NCBI GenBank assembly: GCA_963663735.2 | Contig: CAXXHN010000001.1 | Span: forward strand, 2,272,836 to 2,336,835 | Source: G963663735 sp963663735 | GTDB taxonomy: Bacteria; Acidobacteriota; UBA6911; RPQK01; JAPXNP01 | DNA length: 64,000 nucleotides | Reading direction: 5' to 3' | Shown here: positions 1 through 7,415 of the stretch, one piece after another | How positions within the stretch are numbered: the first letter of the stretch is position 1 | How the letters are laid out: each line of letters opens with the position of its first letter | Position numbers and translations under genes: made by a program | Notes under the pieces: generated by a model | The model's input: only the letters and a program-made list of their open reading frames with translations | The model's database searches: none | What the model was told of the DNA's origin: nothing

Positions 1-255
1 AGGAAGGTAGAGGGGATGGGATTCGGTGATGTGAAAATGATTGCCATGATTGGGGCTTTTACTGGATGGCAACTGACCTGGTTTTCTATTCTTTTCGGCT
101 CCCTGATAGGTTCATTGCTGGGTGGAGCCTATATGCTGCTAAAGAAAAAAGGCAGTAAATTCGAGCTTCCCTTCGGCACGTTCCTGGGCATCGCCGCCAT
201 CCTTTCGATATTGTTCGGGATCGATATCATTAACTGGTATTTCGGCAAGCTTTAA
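1..255 (+). CDS. Type IV prepilin peptidase (A24), 3' part
   Basis: C-terminal 84 residues of an inner-membrane aspartic peptidase that removes leader peptides from type IV prepilins or type II secretion pseudopilins. The frame is open from base 1, so the gene starts before the window. The visible part holds the second catalytic aspartate in the family motif GMGFGDVKM, with EGMGFGD read across the window edge, followed by three hydrophobic segments separated by the basic loop KKKGSKF and the conserved PFGTFLG turn. The first catalytic Asp and any N-terminal methyltransferase domain lie outside. The ComEA-like gene that follows fits a competence or pilus context. Family assignment is confident; which pilin system it serves cannot be told. 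Confidence 0.88.
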   Translation, partial: RKVEGMGFGDVKMIAMIGAFTGWQLTWFSILFGSLIGSLLGGAYMLLKKKGSKFELPFGTFLGIAAILSILFGIDIINWYFGKL

Positions 256-350
256 TTAGAGGCAGGAGGAGGCAGGGCAGGCACCTTGCATTTTTCGCCA
301 TGGGTTTCTCCGGGTAATTCAAGCTTGAACTTTGGCTTCGGAGACTAGGC

Positions 351-379
351 CGTCAATGCTGACGACAGCTGCTTTTTTT
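351..379 (+). terminator. Probable intrinsic terminator after prepilin peptidase
   Basis: The arms CGTCA (351-355) and TGACG (360-364) form a short hairpin, and GCTG/CAGC offers an alternative pairing. They are followed within a few bases by a run of seven T (373-379). It lies about 95 nt after the peptidase stop codon and before the separate ribosome-binding site of the next gene. The stem is short, so confidence is moderate. A 12-bp perfect palindrome, TTCAAGCTTGAA, lies just upstream at 318-329. Confidence 0.4.
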
Positions 380-474
380 AAAAATCTTCTTTCAAACTTC
401 GTTATTTCGGCTCTTCTTACGTTATTTCTTTTTGGAGACGGTATTTATTAATTTTTTTCAAAAAGGAGTTCGAG

Positions 475-798
475 ATGAGAGCATATTTGAATGGTATCTT
501 GATTTTAGGGATGGTGATATGCCTGTTTACCGTGGGTAACGCTCTATCCCAGGGAAATGAGAAGGTTGACATAAACCTCGGCGACTCAGCCGCCTTGCAG
601 GAATTGCCGGGGATTGGGCCTGCCATGGCACTCAGGATAATTGAGTACCGGGAAAAAAACGGCCCATTTGAGAGAGTTGAGGACCTGATGGAAGTGAAGG
701 GAATCGGAGAGAAAAGGTTCCTGAATCTGAAGGACCTGATAATTGTCAGTTCAGCGGCTGAAACGAAAAGTGATGAGGTAAAGGGAAAGGTCGAGTAA
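475..798 (+). CDS. ComEA-like helix-hairpin-helix DNA-binding protein
   Basis: Exported 107-residue protein. Residues 1-25 form a signal peptide or membrane anchor with a hydrophobic core (LNGILILGMVICLFTV) and an ALS-Q cleavage-like end. The rest is two helix-hairpin-helix units: ELPGIGPAMALRIIEYR and EVKGIGEKRFLNLKDL, preceded by the typical ININ-like stretch VDINLGDSAALQ. The family binds double-stranded DNA without sequence preference; in competent bacteria it holds DNA in the periplasm during uptake. GGAG stands 7 nt before the ATG. Proximity to the prepilin peptidase supports a transformation-pilus role, but minimal ComEA-like proteins are also common in non-competent species, so the role is inferred. 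Confidence 0.85.
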   Translation: MRAYLNGILILGMVICLFTVGNALSQGNEKVDINLGDSAALQELPGIGPAMALRIIEYREKNGPFERVEDLMEVKGIGEKRFLNLKDLIIVSSAAETKSDEVKGKVE

Positions 799-845
799 GC
801 GTCCGGGACCGCGGCAAAAAGTGCGGAATTCCAATGGCATCCATT

Positions 846-877
846 GGGAAGGGCGAGGCAGCCCTTCCCAGATTTTT
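846..877 (+). terminator. Intrinsic terminator between comEA-like gene and truB
   Basis: Perfect 9-bp stem GGGAAGGGC (846-854) / GCCCTTCCC (861-869) with a six-base loop, followed after AGA by five T (873-877). It lies in the 89-bp gap between convergent genes. A second small hairpin, CCAATGG-CAT-CCATTGG, sits directly upstream at about 831-847. The T tract favours termination of the plus-strand gene; the minus-strand side lacks a clear U tract. Confidence 0.65.
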
Positions 878-887
878 CTCCAGGCAA

Positions 888-1769
888 TCAGGTTCTGCTG
901 AAAACAAGTTTTGGCAGCAGGTCAGCCCCATCATAGCGAGCCAGTGCCAGCAGGTTTCCCTGATGGAAGAGCCGGAACTCCCCAGCTTCTGCAGGGATTT
1001 TTTTGCTTACAGGTCTCCCGGTTGTTATGAAACCGGCTTCAGCCCCAGTCAGCTCGATGGCTGGTATTTCAGGAAGAAGGTCATTCATTGGAACCAGTAC
1101 CCTGTAGGGATCTTCCGCCATTTTTTCAAGAGTACACGAATCTGCTAGGGTGAAGGACCCGGAACGGGTTCTGACCAGCGATGACAAATGGGCCCCGCAG
1201 CCGATTTTTCGTCCCAGGTCAAAAGCCAGTGACCTGATATAGGTCCCGGTGGAGCATTTTATTTTCAGCTGGAGCAGTGGTCCGGATTTATCGAGAAGAT
1301 CCAGGCTGAAGATCTCTATGTTTCGGGGAGGGCGCTCCACTGTTTCTTTTCTCCGGGCTGCCTTGTAAAGCCTTTCCCCGTTGATTTTAATTGCAGAAAA
1401 CATTGGTGGAACCTGCTGTAAACGTCCCCTGAAGCAATTCAGGGCAGATTCCAGGATTTTGTCATCAAGGTGAGGTACCGGTTTTTCTGAGACGATGGAC
1501 CCTTCCCGATCATAGGTATCAGTTTCCTGACCAAGGCGAATTTCAGCTATGTATTCCTTATCAGAAGACTGAATATAGCTGGAGATACGGGTTGCCTGGC
1601 CAGTAACAATGACCAGTACACCTGAGGCAAAAGGATCCAGGGTACCGGTATGTCCAACCTTGATTCCTCTTCCCAGGATTTTCCGGCATCTGTAAACCAG
1701 GTCGTGAGAAGTCGGACCGACTGGCTTGTTGATTATCAGGGCTCCGTTGCAGTCTTTTTGAAAAGCCAT
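888..1769 (-). CDS. truB: tRNA pseudouridine(55) synthase TruB
   Basis: Cytoplasmic enzyme that isomerises U55 to pseudouridine in the T loop of tRNAs. The 293-residue length is normal. The N-terminal motif LIINKPVGPTSHD is followed by HTGTLDPFASGVL, whose Asp45 is the catalytic aspartate. GQETDTYDREG, PPMFSAIKINGERLY and CSTGTYIRSLAFDLG are further family blocks. The C-terminal part is a degenerate PUA-like segment. It is the last visible gene of the minus-strand rimP-nusA-infB-nrnA-truB operon, 24 bp behind nrnA. ribF and rpsO, which often follow, are absent here. No strong ribosome-binding site precedes the ATG, so translation may be coupled. Confidence 0.96.
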   Translation of the reverse strand: MAFQKDCNGALIINKPVGPTSHDLVYRCRKILGRGIKVGHTGTLDPFASGVLVIVTGQATRISSYIQSSDKEYIAEIRLGQETDTYDREGSIVSEKPVPHLDDKILESALNCFRGRLQQVPPMFSAIKINGERLYKAARRKETVERPPRNIEIFSLDLLDKSGPLLQLKIKCSTGTYIRSLAFDLGRKIGCGAHLSSLVRTRSGSFTLADSCTLEKMAEDPYRVLVPMNDLLPEIPAIELTGAEAGFITTGRPVSKKIPAEAGEFRLFHQGNLLALARYDGADLLPKLVFSRT

Positions 1770-1793
1770 TCCGGTTTCTTTGCGCTTGCTCTG

Positions 1794-2759
1794 TTATAAA
1801 AGTTCCTTGAGCCTGGCCAGCACCAGGTCCCTGGCTTCAGAAAGAGAAAGGTTATTAAGGGAAAATCCAGCTGCCCGGGCATGACCCCCACCTTTGAACT
1901 GTACTGCTACCTTTGAAACATCAATTTTCTGTCGGGAGCGAAGGCTGACCCTATAATTATGCAGAGAAGACTGGCGGAACAGAGCACAGGCCTCTATCCC
2001 CTGTATACTGAGGGGGTAATTGACAAACCCCTCGGTATCGTCTGCTTCAGCTCCTGTTGCCTCCAGGTCATCAAGATTCATGCTGACAGTCGCAATTTTC
2101 CCCGACTTATCGATTTCCAGGGTTTCCAGAACCCTGGCCAGCAGGTGGAGTCGGGAAGCCTTCTGGTTCATGTAAACAGTCTGGGTTATTTCCGCAGGAG
2201 AAGCACCATAAGACACAAGCCTGGAAGCGATTAGAAGTGTCTGCTCTGATGTGTTGGAGTACTGAAAAGAACCGGTGTCTGTCATTATTGCCGCGAAAAG
2301 ATTTGATGCTATGGCAGGAGTAATGGGGACGCCCATTGCTTCGATAAGAAGGAATATCAATTCTCCCACCGCTGATACTGCAGGATTAATCCAGTTGATT
2401 TCAGCCCAGTTTTCAGTTGAAGGATGGTGGTCGATATTCACGGTGGAAAGATTGGCCAGTCCCTGTATTCCAGATCTTTCGGCACTCCCGCATTCAAGGG
2501 TGATCACTCCGTCGTAATCTTCCTTGATCTGCACGCACCTTGTAATTTTATCAGCGCCCGGTAGGGAGCTGTACATGTGGGGAAGAGTATCCGAAGAGAC
2601 TATGCTGCATTTTTTCCCTGTTTTATCAAGGGCTAGTCCAAGAGCCAGAGCGGATCCAAGGCAGTCTCCATCGGGTCTCTGATGTCCGGTAATGAGCAGC
2701 TTTTCCCTGCTTTCAAGCCATCGGATTATTTTCTGAATTTGGTGTTCATCAGATATCAT
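1794..2759 (-). CDS. nrnA: DHH/DHHA1 phosphoesterase NrnA-like (nanoRNase / pAp phosphatase)
   Basis: Predicted Mn-dependent phosphoesterase that degrades short oligoribonucleotides (nanoRNA) and, in many members, dephosphorylates pAp. The 321-residue length matches the family. Motif I is TGHQRPDGDCLGS (about 24-36), motif III is NIDHHPSTENW with DHH at 110-112, motif IV is IMTDTGSFQYSNT (Asp161), and the DHHA1 substrate-binding signature FKGGGHARAAG is near the C-terminus. Motif II reads ITLECGSAERSG, with Glu89 where many members have Asp. It sits between infB and truB, the usual place for this gene except that rbfA is missing. Substrate range cannot be told from sequence. Confidence 0.92.
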   Translation of the reverse strand: MISDEHQIQKIIRWLESREKLLITGHQRPDGDCLGSALALGLALDKTGKKCSIVSSDTLPHMYSSLPGADKITRCVQIKEDYDGVITLECGSAERSGIQGLANLSTVNIDHHPSTENWAEINWINPAVSAVGELIFLLIEAMGVPITPAIASNLFAAIMTDTGSFQYSNTSEQTLLIASRLVSYGASPAEITQTVYMNQKASRLHLLARVLETLEIDKSGKIATVSMNLDDLEATGAEADDTEGFVNYPLSIQGIEACALFRQSSLHNYRVSLRSRQKIDVSKVAVQFKGGGHARAAGFSLNNLSLSEARDLVLARLKELL

Positions 2760-2767
2760 TGCGGTGC

Positions 2768-5407
2768 TCAGAATGAATCTGGTGTGATTTCTTCTCTCTC
2801 AAATGCCTCAATTACATCTCCAACCTTGATATCGTTAAAGTTGGCGATGGAAATGCCACATTCGTATCCGGAACGGACCTCAGAAGCATCTTCCTTGAAT
2901 CGCTTGAGAGAAGCAACCCTGCCTTCATAAACCAAAACGTTATCCCTCAGAAGCCTCAATTCCGCTTTGCGATTGATAACTCCGTCCAGGACATAACTGC
3001 CTCCGATAGTACCTATTTTGGGAACCTTGAAGGTTTCGCGAATCTCGAGCCTGCCCAGGTATTTTTCCTTAATGACAGGATCAAGAAGTCCAAGCATGGC
3101 CTTTTCTACCTCTTCGGTCAGGTGGTAAATAACATCGTACACCCTGATTTCCACATCTTCATGCTCTGCAGCGGCTTTCGCGGTAGGTTCAGGCCTCACA
3201 CAGAATCCCAGTACAATAGCATGGGACGCCGAGGCCAGCAGAACGTCATTCTCAGTAATGGCTCCTACTCCCTTGTGGATAACTGTTATCTGGACCTTGT
3301 CGTTGCTTAGTTTGGTGAGGGTGTCTGTTAAAACTTCAATTGAACCCTGTGTGTCTGCTTTGAGAACAATCGGTAAGTCTTTGATAACACCGGCTTCCAT
3401 CTGGGCATAGAGTTCGTCGAGGCTGACCCGGATGCCTTTGTTCAGGTCCTGTTCCCTGGCTTTGTCCTGGCGGAATTCCACAACTTCCCTGGCTTTTGAA
3501 ATATCTTCTACTACCTGGAAAACATCTCCGGCCTGAGGTGTGCCCTGCAGCCCGATCACTTCAACTGCGCTGCTTGGGCCAACCTTCCTGACAGATTTAC
3601 CCCGGTCATTGAACATGGCCCTGACTTTACCGAAGGTTGCCCCGGCAATGAAGGTGGATCCAACCTTGACCGTTCCGTTCTGTACCAGGATTGAAGCTAC
3701 ATTTCCGCGTCCCTTTACCATTTTGGCTTCAAGGACAACGCCGGCTCCAGCCCTTTTGGGATTGGCTTTCAGTTCCAGCATTTCACCGGTCAGGAGGATC
3801 ATTTCCATAATGGAGGACATGTTTGTCCCCTCTTTTGCTGAAACTTCAACCATTATGGTGTCCCCTCCCCAGTCCTCGGGGATCAGGTTGCGTTTGCTTA
3901 ATTCCTGTTTGACACGTTCCGGGTCTGCACCTGGCTTGTCGATTTTATTAATGGCTACTATAACCGGAACGCCTGCGGCTTTAGCATGATCAATAGCTTC
4001 CTCCGTCTGTGGCATCACACCATCGTCAGCAGCTACAACCAGCACTACTATATCAGTGGCATTGGCGCCCCTGGCGCGCATTCTGGTAAAAGCCTGATGC
4101 CCCGGGGTGTCGATAAAAACAATCTTGTGTCCATTTATTTCGGTTTCGTAGGCACCGATATGCTGTGTAATACCTCCGGCCTCATGCTCAGCAACGTGGG
4201 TATTCCTGATGTAATCCAGCAGAGAAGTTTTGCCATGGTCTACATGCCCCATAACCGTAACAACTGGTGCACGAGGAGAGAGGTTCTCTTCCTTTTCCAC
4301 ATCTGACTCAAGCTGGGAAGCAGCCTCTTCGAAGGTCATGAATTCGGAAATGATGTCGAATTCGTCGCAGAGTGATTCTATGATTTCATTTTCAAGGACC
4401 TGGTTCATATTAGCCAGGATGCCTCTTTTCATAAGCTCTTTGATGACTTCGTTGCTTTTGATATTTGTTTTTTCAGAAAAAGACTTAACCGTTGTTTTAT
4501 CTGAGAAAATAACATGTTCCGGCCTGACTGGTTCCGGAGCCTTCCTTTTCGATATTTTAGGAGCTACATTAACCTTTGACTTTTTCTTCTTTTTGGACGG
4601 CTGGATCTGCTCAGGCTGAATTTCTGAAACCTTTACTTTCTTAGATTTCTTTTCTGTTTCATCCGGCATTTCCGGGAAAAATTCAGCTCCAACTGGAGGA
4701 TTTTCCTGTTCTTCCGGCCTTGTCGCCACGGACAGCTTGCCTTTTTTCTTAACCCTGGGTTTCTCCGTTACAGGCTGGGGAGATTCAATTTGTTCTACAG
4801 CAATGGCTTCAACCTCATCAACCTTGATTTCGACTTCAGGTTCAACCGTCGCTGATGCTTCAACCTCTTCCGGTTTTTCTTCAGGAGCGGATTCTTCTAT
4901 GGCTGGTTGAGGCTGCGTCACTTCCACTGTTTCAGAGGTATCGGCAGTTTCCTTTTCAATTTCGAATTCAGGAACTGCCGTAGCCTCAATAGCAGTTTCT
5001 ACAGTATCAACATCTGCCTCCGGCTCAATATGTCCATCTGCCGCGGACTTCTTACGGTAGGTTGACTTTCTTCCTTTTCTCGGTTGAAGTGAACCAACCT
5101 GGGATACCAGTGAAGGTGGCTGTTCCTGCTCCTCTTCGACGACAGCTTTAGCCTTGGGAGATTTTTTTCTGGGTTTTCCGACCTGACTTTTGGCCCGGCT
5201 GGTCTTGGGGGTCCCGGCTTTTTTTGTTTCTTCTTCTTCAGCTTCTGCAATAAGTTGCAACCGTTTGCGTATCCGGTTGGCGATATCGGATTCTACATGG
5301 GTATCCGGTGATGACACCCATACTCCGATCTTCTTTAACTCAGCGATGACTTTTATGTTGTCGATGCTAAATTCAGAAGCAATATCTTTTACCGTCGTCT
5401 GTTCCAT
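2768..5407 (-). CDS. infB: Translation initiation factor IF-2
   Basis: GTPase that brings fMet-tRNA to the 30S subunit and promotes subunit joining. An N-terminal IF2N module (TVKDIASEFSID) is followed by about 270 residues of charged low-complexity linker rich in E, K, P and V. A second IF2N module (KSFSEKTNIKSNEVIKELMK) precedes the G domain, which carries GHVDHGKTSLL (G1), DTPGHQAF (G3), NKID (G4) and SAKEG (G5). Beta-barrel and C-terminal domains complete it. ATG at 5407 is preferred because GGA lies 7 nt upstream and IF2N then begins at once; a TTG at 5419 would add four residues but has no ribosome-binding site. It lies 18 bp after nusA, in the same operon. Confidence 0.97.
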   Translation of the reverse strand: MEQTTVKDIASEFSIDNIKVIAELKKIGVWVSSPDTHVESDIANRIRKRLQLIAEAEEEETKKAGTPKTSRAKSQVGKPRKKSPKAKAVVEEEQEQPPSLVSQVGSLQPRKGRKSTYRKKSAADGHIEPEADVDTVETAIEATAVPEFEIEKETADTSETVEVTQPQPAIEESAPEEKPEEVEASATVEPEVEIKVDEVEAIAVEQIESPQPVTEKPRVKKKGKLSVATRPEEQENPPVGAEFFPEMPDETEKKSKKVKVSEIQPEQIQPSKKKKKSKVNVAPKISKRKAPEPVRPEHVIFSDKTTVKSFSEKTNIKSNEVIKELMKRGILANMNQVLENEIIESLCDEFDIISEFMTFEEAASQLESDVEKEENLSPRAPVVTVMGHVDHGKTSLLDYIRNTHVAEHEAGGITQHIGAYETEINGHKIVFIDTPGHQAFTRMRARGANATDIVVLVVAADDGVMPQTEEAIDHAKAAGVPVIVAINKIDKPGADPERVKQELSKRNLIPEDWGGDTIMVEVSAKEGTNMSSIMEMILLTGEMLELKANPKRAGAGVVLEAKMVKGRGNVASILVQNGTVKVGSTFIAGATFGKVRAMFNDRGKSVRKVGPSSAVEVIGLQGTPQAGDVFQVVEDISKAREVVEFRQDKAREQDLNKGIRVSLDELYAQMEAGVIKDLPIVLKADTQGSIEVLTDTLTKLSNDKVQITVIHKGVGAITENDVLLASASHAIVLGFCVRPEPTAKAAAEHEDVEIRVYDVIYHLTEEVEKAMLGLLDPVIKEKYLGRLEIRETFKVPKIGTIGGSYVLDGVINRKAELRLLRDNVLVYEGRVASLKRFKEDASEVRSGYECGISIANFNDIKVGDVIEAFEREEITPDSF

Positions 5408-5425
5408 ACTGGGATCCAAAAGTTT

Positions 5426-6766
5426 CTATTTGCCGTCGTTTTCGTCTTCGGTAGAATCCTCTTCAGGTTTTTCTGCCGGGGATTCATCGTTTTCCTGAAT
5501 TTTCAGGTTTGCGATAAAGTCTGCAGCTTCAGATCGCAGGCTTTGCGCAAGCTCTTCGTCAACTCCTTCGGATTCGAGCAGTTCTTCGACTGTCGCTCCC
5601 GCGATGGTTTCAACTGTGTTGATATTTGCTTCAGCCAGCAACTCAGCCAGTTCTTCATCAACACTGGCTAAAAGAGATGCTGGATGAGTACCTTCATCTC
5701 CCAGTTTCTCAATTTCGCTGCGGACTTCATCTTTTTTCTCAATTTCGCTCTTAATATTAATTTCCCATCCGATAAGCTTGGAGGCGAGACGGACATTCTG
5801 TCCTTTTCTCCCTATAGCCAGTGATAACTGGTCCTTCGGGACCAGCACTTCCATGATCTTATTCTCGGAATCAGTGATAAGAACCTTGGAAATCCTAGCC
5901 GGATTAAGTGCGCTTACCGCGTATTCCAGCGTATCTGGAGAGTAGCGTATAATATCGATTTTCTCTCCCTTCAACTCGCGGATAATGGATCCGATCCTGG
6001 AGCCTCTCATCCCGACGCAGGCACCTACAGGATCAAGGCCATCTTCTTCGCTGTATACTGAGACCTTTGCTCTCTCTCCGCCTTCTCTCATCGCGCCCAT
6101 GATCAGGACAGTCTTGTCGAAAACTTCAGGAATTTCAGATTCGAAAAGCTTGATAAGCAGATCAGGGGAATTCCTGGAAAGGATGATCTGCGGGCCTTTT
6201 GATTCGGGGTCTACCGCAACAATGATACATCTCATGCGGTCACCCTGAGCATAGTGTTCGTTTCGGGACTGCTCCTTAACTGGCAACAGGGCCTCTGTCC
6301 TGCCGATGTCCATGATAACATCTCTGCCCTCATATCTGCGCACGATTCCGTTAACAACTACACCGACCTGATCGGAAAATTCTTCAAAAATGATTTTCCT
6401 TTCAGCTTCTCTGACCTTCTGGACAATTATCTGTTTGGCGGCTTGAGCTGCGATCCTGCCAAATTCCTTGGTATCCTTGGGGATTTCTATCAGGTCATTG
6501 ATCTCAAAGGTCTCATCAATTTCCAGTGCTTCCTGCAGGGACATTTGAGTGTCTGGATTTTCAACCGTTTCAACAATTTCCCGTACTGCGAACACCTCAA
6601 TGGTACCGGTCTCAGGATCATAAGAAGCCTGGAGATCCTCGCTGGTCTTGAAAAATTTTCGCGCGGCCACTACCATGGCCTCTTCCAGGGCCTGGTATAT
6701 GACCTTGGGATCTATGCCTTTTTCTTTACTTATTTGTTCTATCGTCTGGCTTAGTATATTAATCAT
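5426..6766 (-). CDS. nusA: Transcription termination/antitermination factor NusA
   Basis: RNA-polymerase-bound elongation factor acting in pausing, intrinsic termination and antitermination. Order of parts over 446 residues: N-terminal RNAP-binding domain; S1 domain around residues 130-195 (VGVVVNGIVRRYEGRDVIMDIG); two KH domains (VGMRGSRIGSIIRELKGEKIDI and LAIGRKGQNVRLASKLIGWEI); then an acidic C-terminus with a helix-hairpin-helix-like repeat (ELLAEANINTVETIAGATVEELL). It is the second gene of the rimP operon. The start is the ATG beside an AT-rich 81-bp gap and has no clear ribosome-binding site. NusA may control this operon through the terminator ahead of rimP (inference). Confidence 0.96.
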   Translation of the reverse strand: MINILSQTIEQISKEKGIDPKVIYQALEEAMVVAARKFFKTSEDLQASYDPETGTIEVFAVREIVETVENPDTQMSLQEALEIDETFEINDLIEIPKDTKEFGRIAAQAAKQIIVQKVREAERKIIFEEFSDQVGVVVNGIVRRYEGRDVIMDIGRTEALLPVKEQSRNEHYAQGDRMRCIIVAVDPESKGPQIILSRNSPDLLIKLFESEIPEVFDKTVLIMGAMREGGERAKVSVYSEEDGLDPVGACVGMRGSRIGSIIRELKGEKIDIIRYSPDTLEYAVSALNPARISKVLITDSENKIMEVLVPKDQLSLAIGRKGQNVRLASKLIGWEINIKSEIEKKDEVRSEIEKLGDEGTHPASLLASVDEELAELLAEANINTVETIAGATVEELLESEGVDEELAQSLRSEAADFIANLKIQENDESPAEKPEEDSTEDENDGK

Positions 6767-6803
6767 GGTTTTGACAATCGAAAACGGTCATTTACAGTTA
6801 TTA

Positions 6804-6823
6804 AGTAATATAAAAATATTACT
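6804..6823. repeat. AT-rich inverted repeat in rimP-nusA gap
   Basis: Perfect 8-bp inverted repeat AGTAATAT-AAAA-ATATTACT in the 81-bp AT-rich spacer between rimP and nusA. It could be a weak RNA hairpin that affects nusA translation or RNA processing. It has no GC pairs at the stem base and no following U tract on the coding strand, so it is not called a terminator. Confidence 0.4.
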
Positions 6824-6847
6824 ATTATAAATCGTTACTTAAAAATA

Positions 6848-7321
6848 CTAAATATTACTTTTTTTTCCGAAATCATAAACAAGGTTGGCTTTTTTTATTT
6901 CGTCGTACGGGATACTCACCAGCTGCCTGTCACATATTAAGCCCAGGACCCCATTTTCGAAGGATTCAATAACACCTTGGAATTTGCGGCGGCTTGCAAT
7001 TTTGTTATAAGTCGACAGCCTGATTTCCTTTCCCTGGAAACGGATATAATCTTCTTTTTTAAAAAGAGGTCTCTCGATCCCGGGAGATGATACTTCCAGG
7101 GTGAATTTCCCCTTGATCGGATCCTCAACGTCCAGCAACACTGCAATCTTTCTGCTTGTGGCGGCGCAATCGTCTACGGTTATACCTTCCGGCTTGTCGA
7201 TATAAACTCTTAAAATAGGAGCCCCTCCTTCAGAGCGTAATTCGACCTGAAGAAGCTCGTACCCATCTTCTTCAACCTGAGCCTGAATGATATTCCTTAC
7301 TCTTTCAACATCATCAGTCAT
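6848..7321 (-). CDS. rimP: Ribosome maturation factor RimP
   Basis: Small cytoplasmic factor needed for late maturation of the 30S ribosomal subunit. The 157 residues fit the family, with two domains: an N-terminal alpha/beta domain (ILRVYIDKPEGITVDDCA) and the highly conserved link FTLEVSSPGIERPLFKKED, followed by a C-terminal SH3-like barrel (KFQGVIESFENGVLGL). First gene of the minus-strand operon rimP-nusA-infB-nrnA-truB. Only about 19 bp separate its ATG from the T tract of an upstream terminator hairpin, and the ribosome-binding site is poor. Expression therefore probably depends on read-through or on a promoter that overlaps the hairpin. Confidence 0.95.
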   Translation of the reverse strand: MTDDVERVRNIIQAQVEEDGYELLQVELRSEGGAPILRVYIDKPEGITVDDCAATSRKIAVLLDVEDPIKGKFTLEVSSPGIERPLFKKEDYIRFQGKEIRLSTYNKIASRRKFQGVIESFENGVLGLICDRQLVSIPYDEIKKANLVYDFGKKSNI

Positions 7322-7339
7322 GTAATATAGACTTTTTCC

Positions 7340-7365
7340 AAAAAAAAAGTGGGCTATACGCCCAC
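7340..7365 (-). terminator. Intrinsic terminator or attenuator directly before rimP
   Basis: On the minus strand, GTGGGC-GTATA-GCCCAC (7365-7349) is followed at once by nine consecutive U, a textbook Rho-independent terminator. It lies 51 nt after the stop of the M16-like gene and ends 19 nt before the rimP start codon. It may simply end the M16-like transcript or act as a conditional attenuator for the nusA operon. There is no room for an ordinary promoter between it and rimP. Confidence 0.85.
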
Positions 7366-7415
7366 CTGTGCCCAGCAGACCAACCTGTCCGCTGATTATA
7401 GTTCGTCACTGAAAA

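Noticed and set aside
834..1148. Plus-strand open frame of 104 codons over truB
   Set aside because: It lies antisense to a clear truB gene, has no recognisable motif and contains the terminator hairpin.
3540..4619. Several long plus-strand frames opposite infB
   Set aside because: They mirror the strongly biased codons of the conserved IF-2 G domain and lack ribosome-binding sites or motifs.
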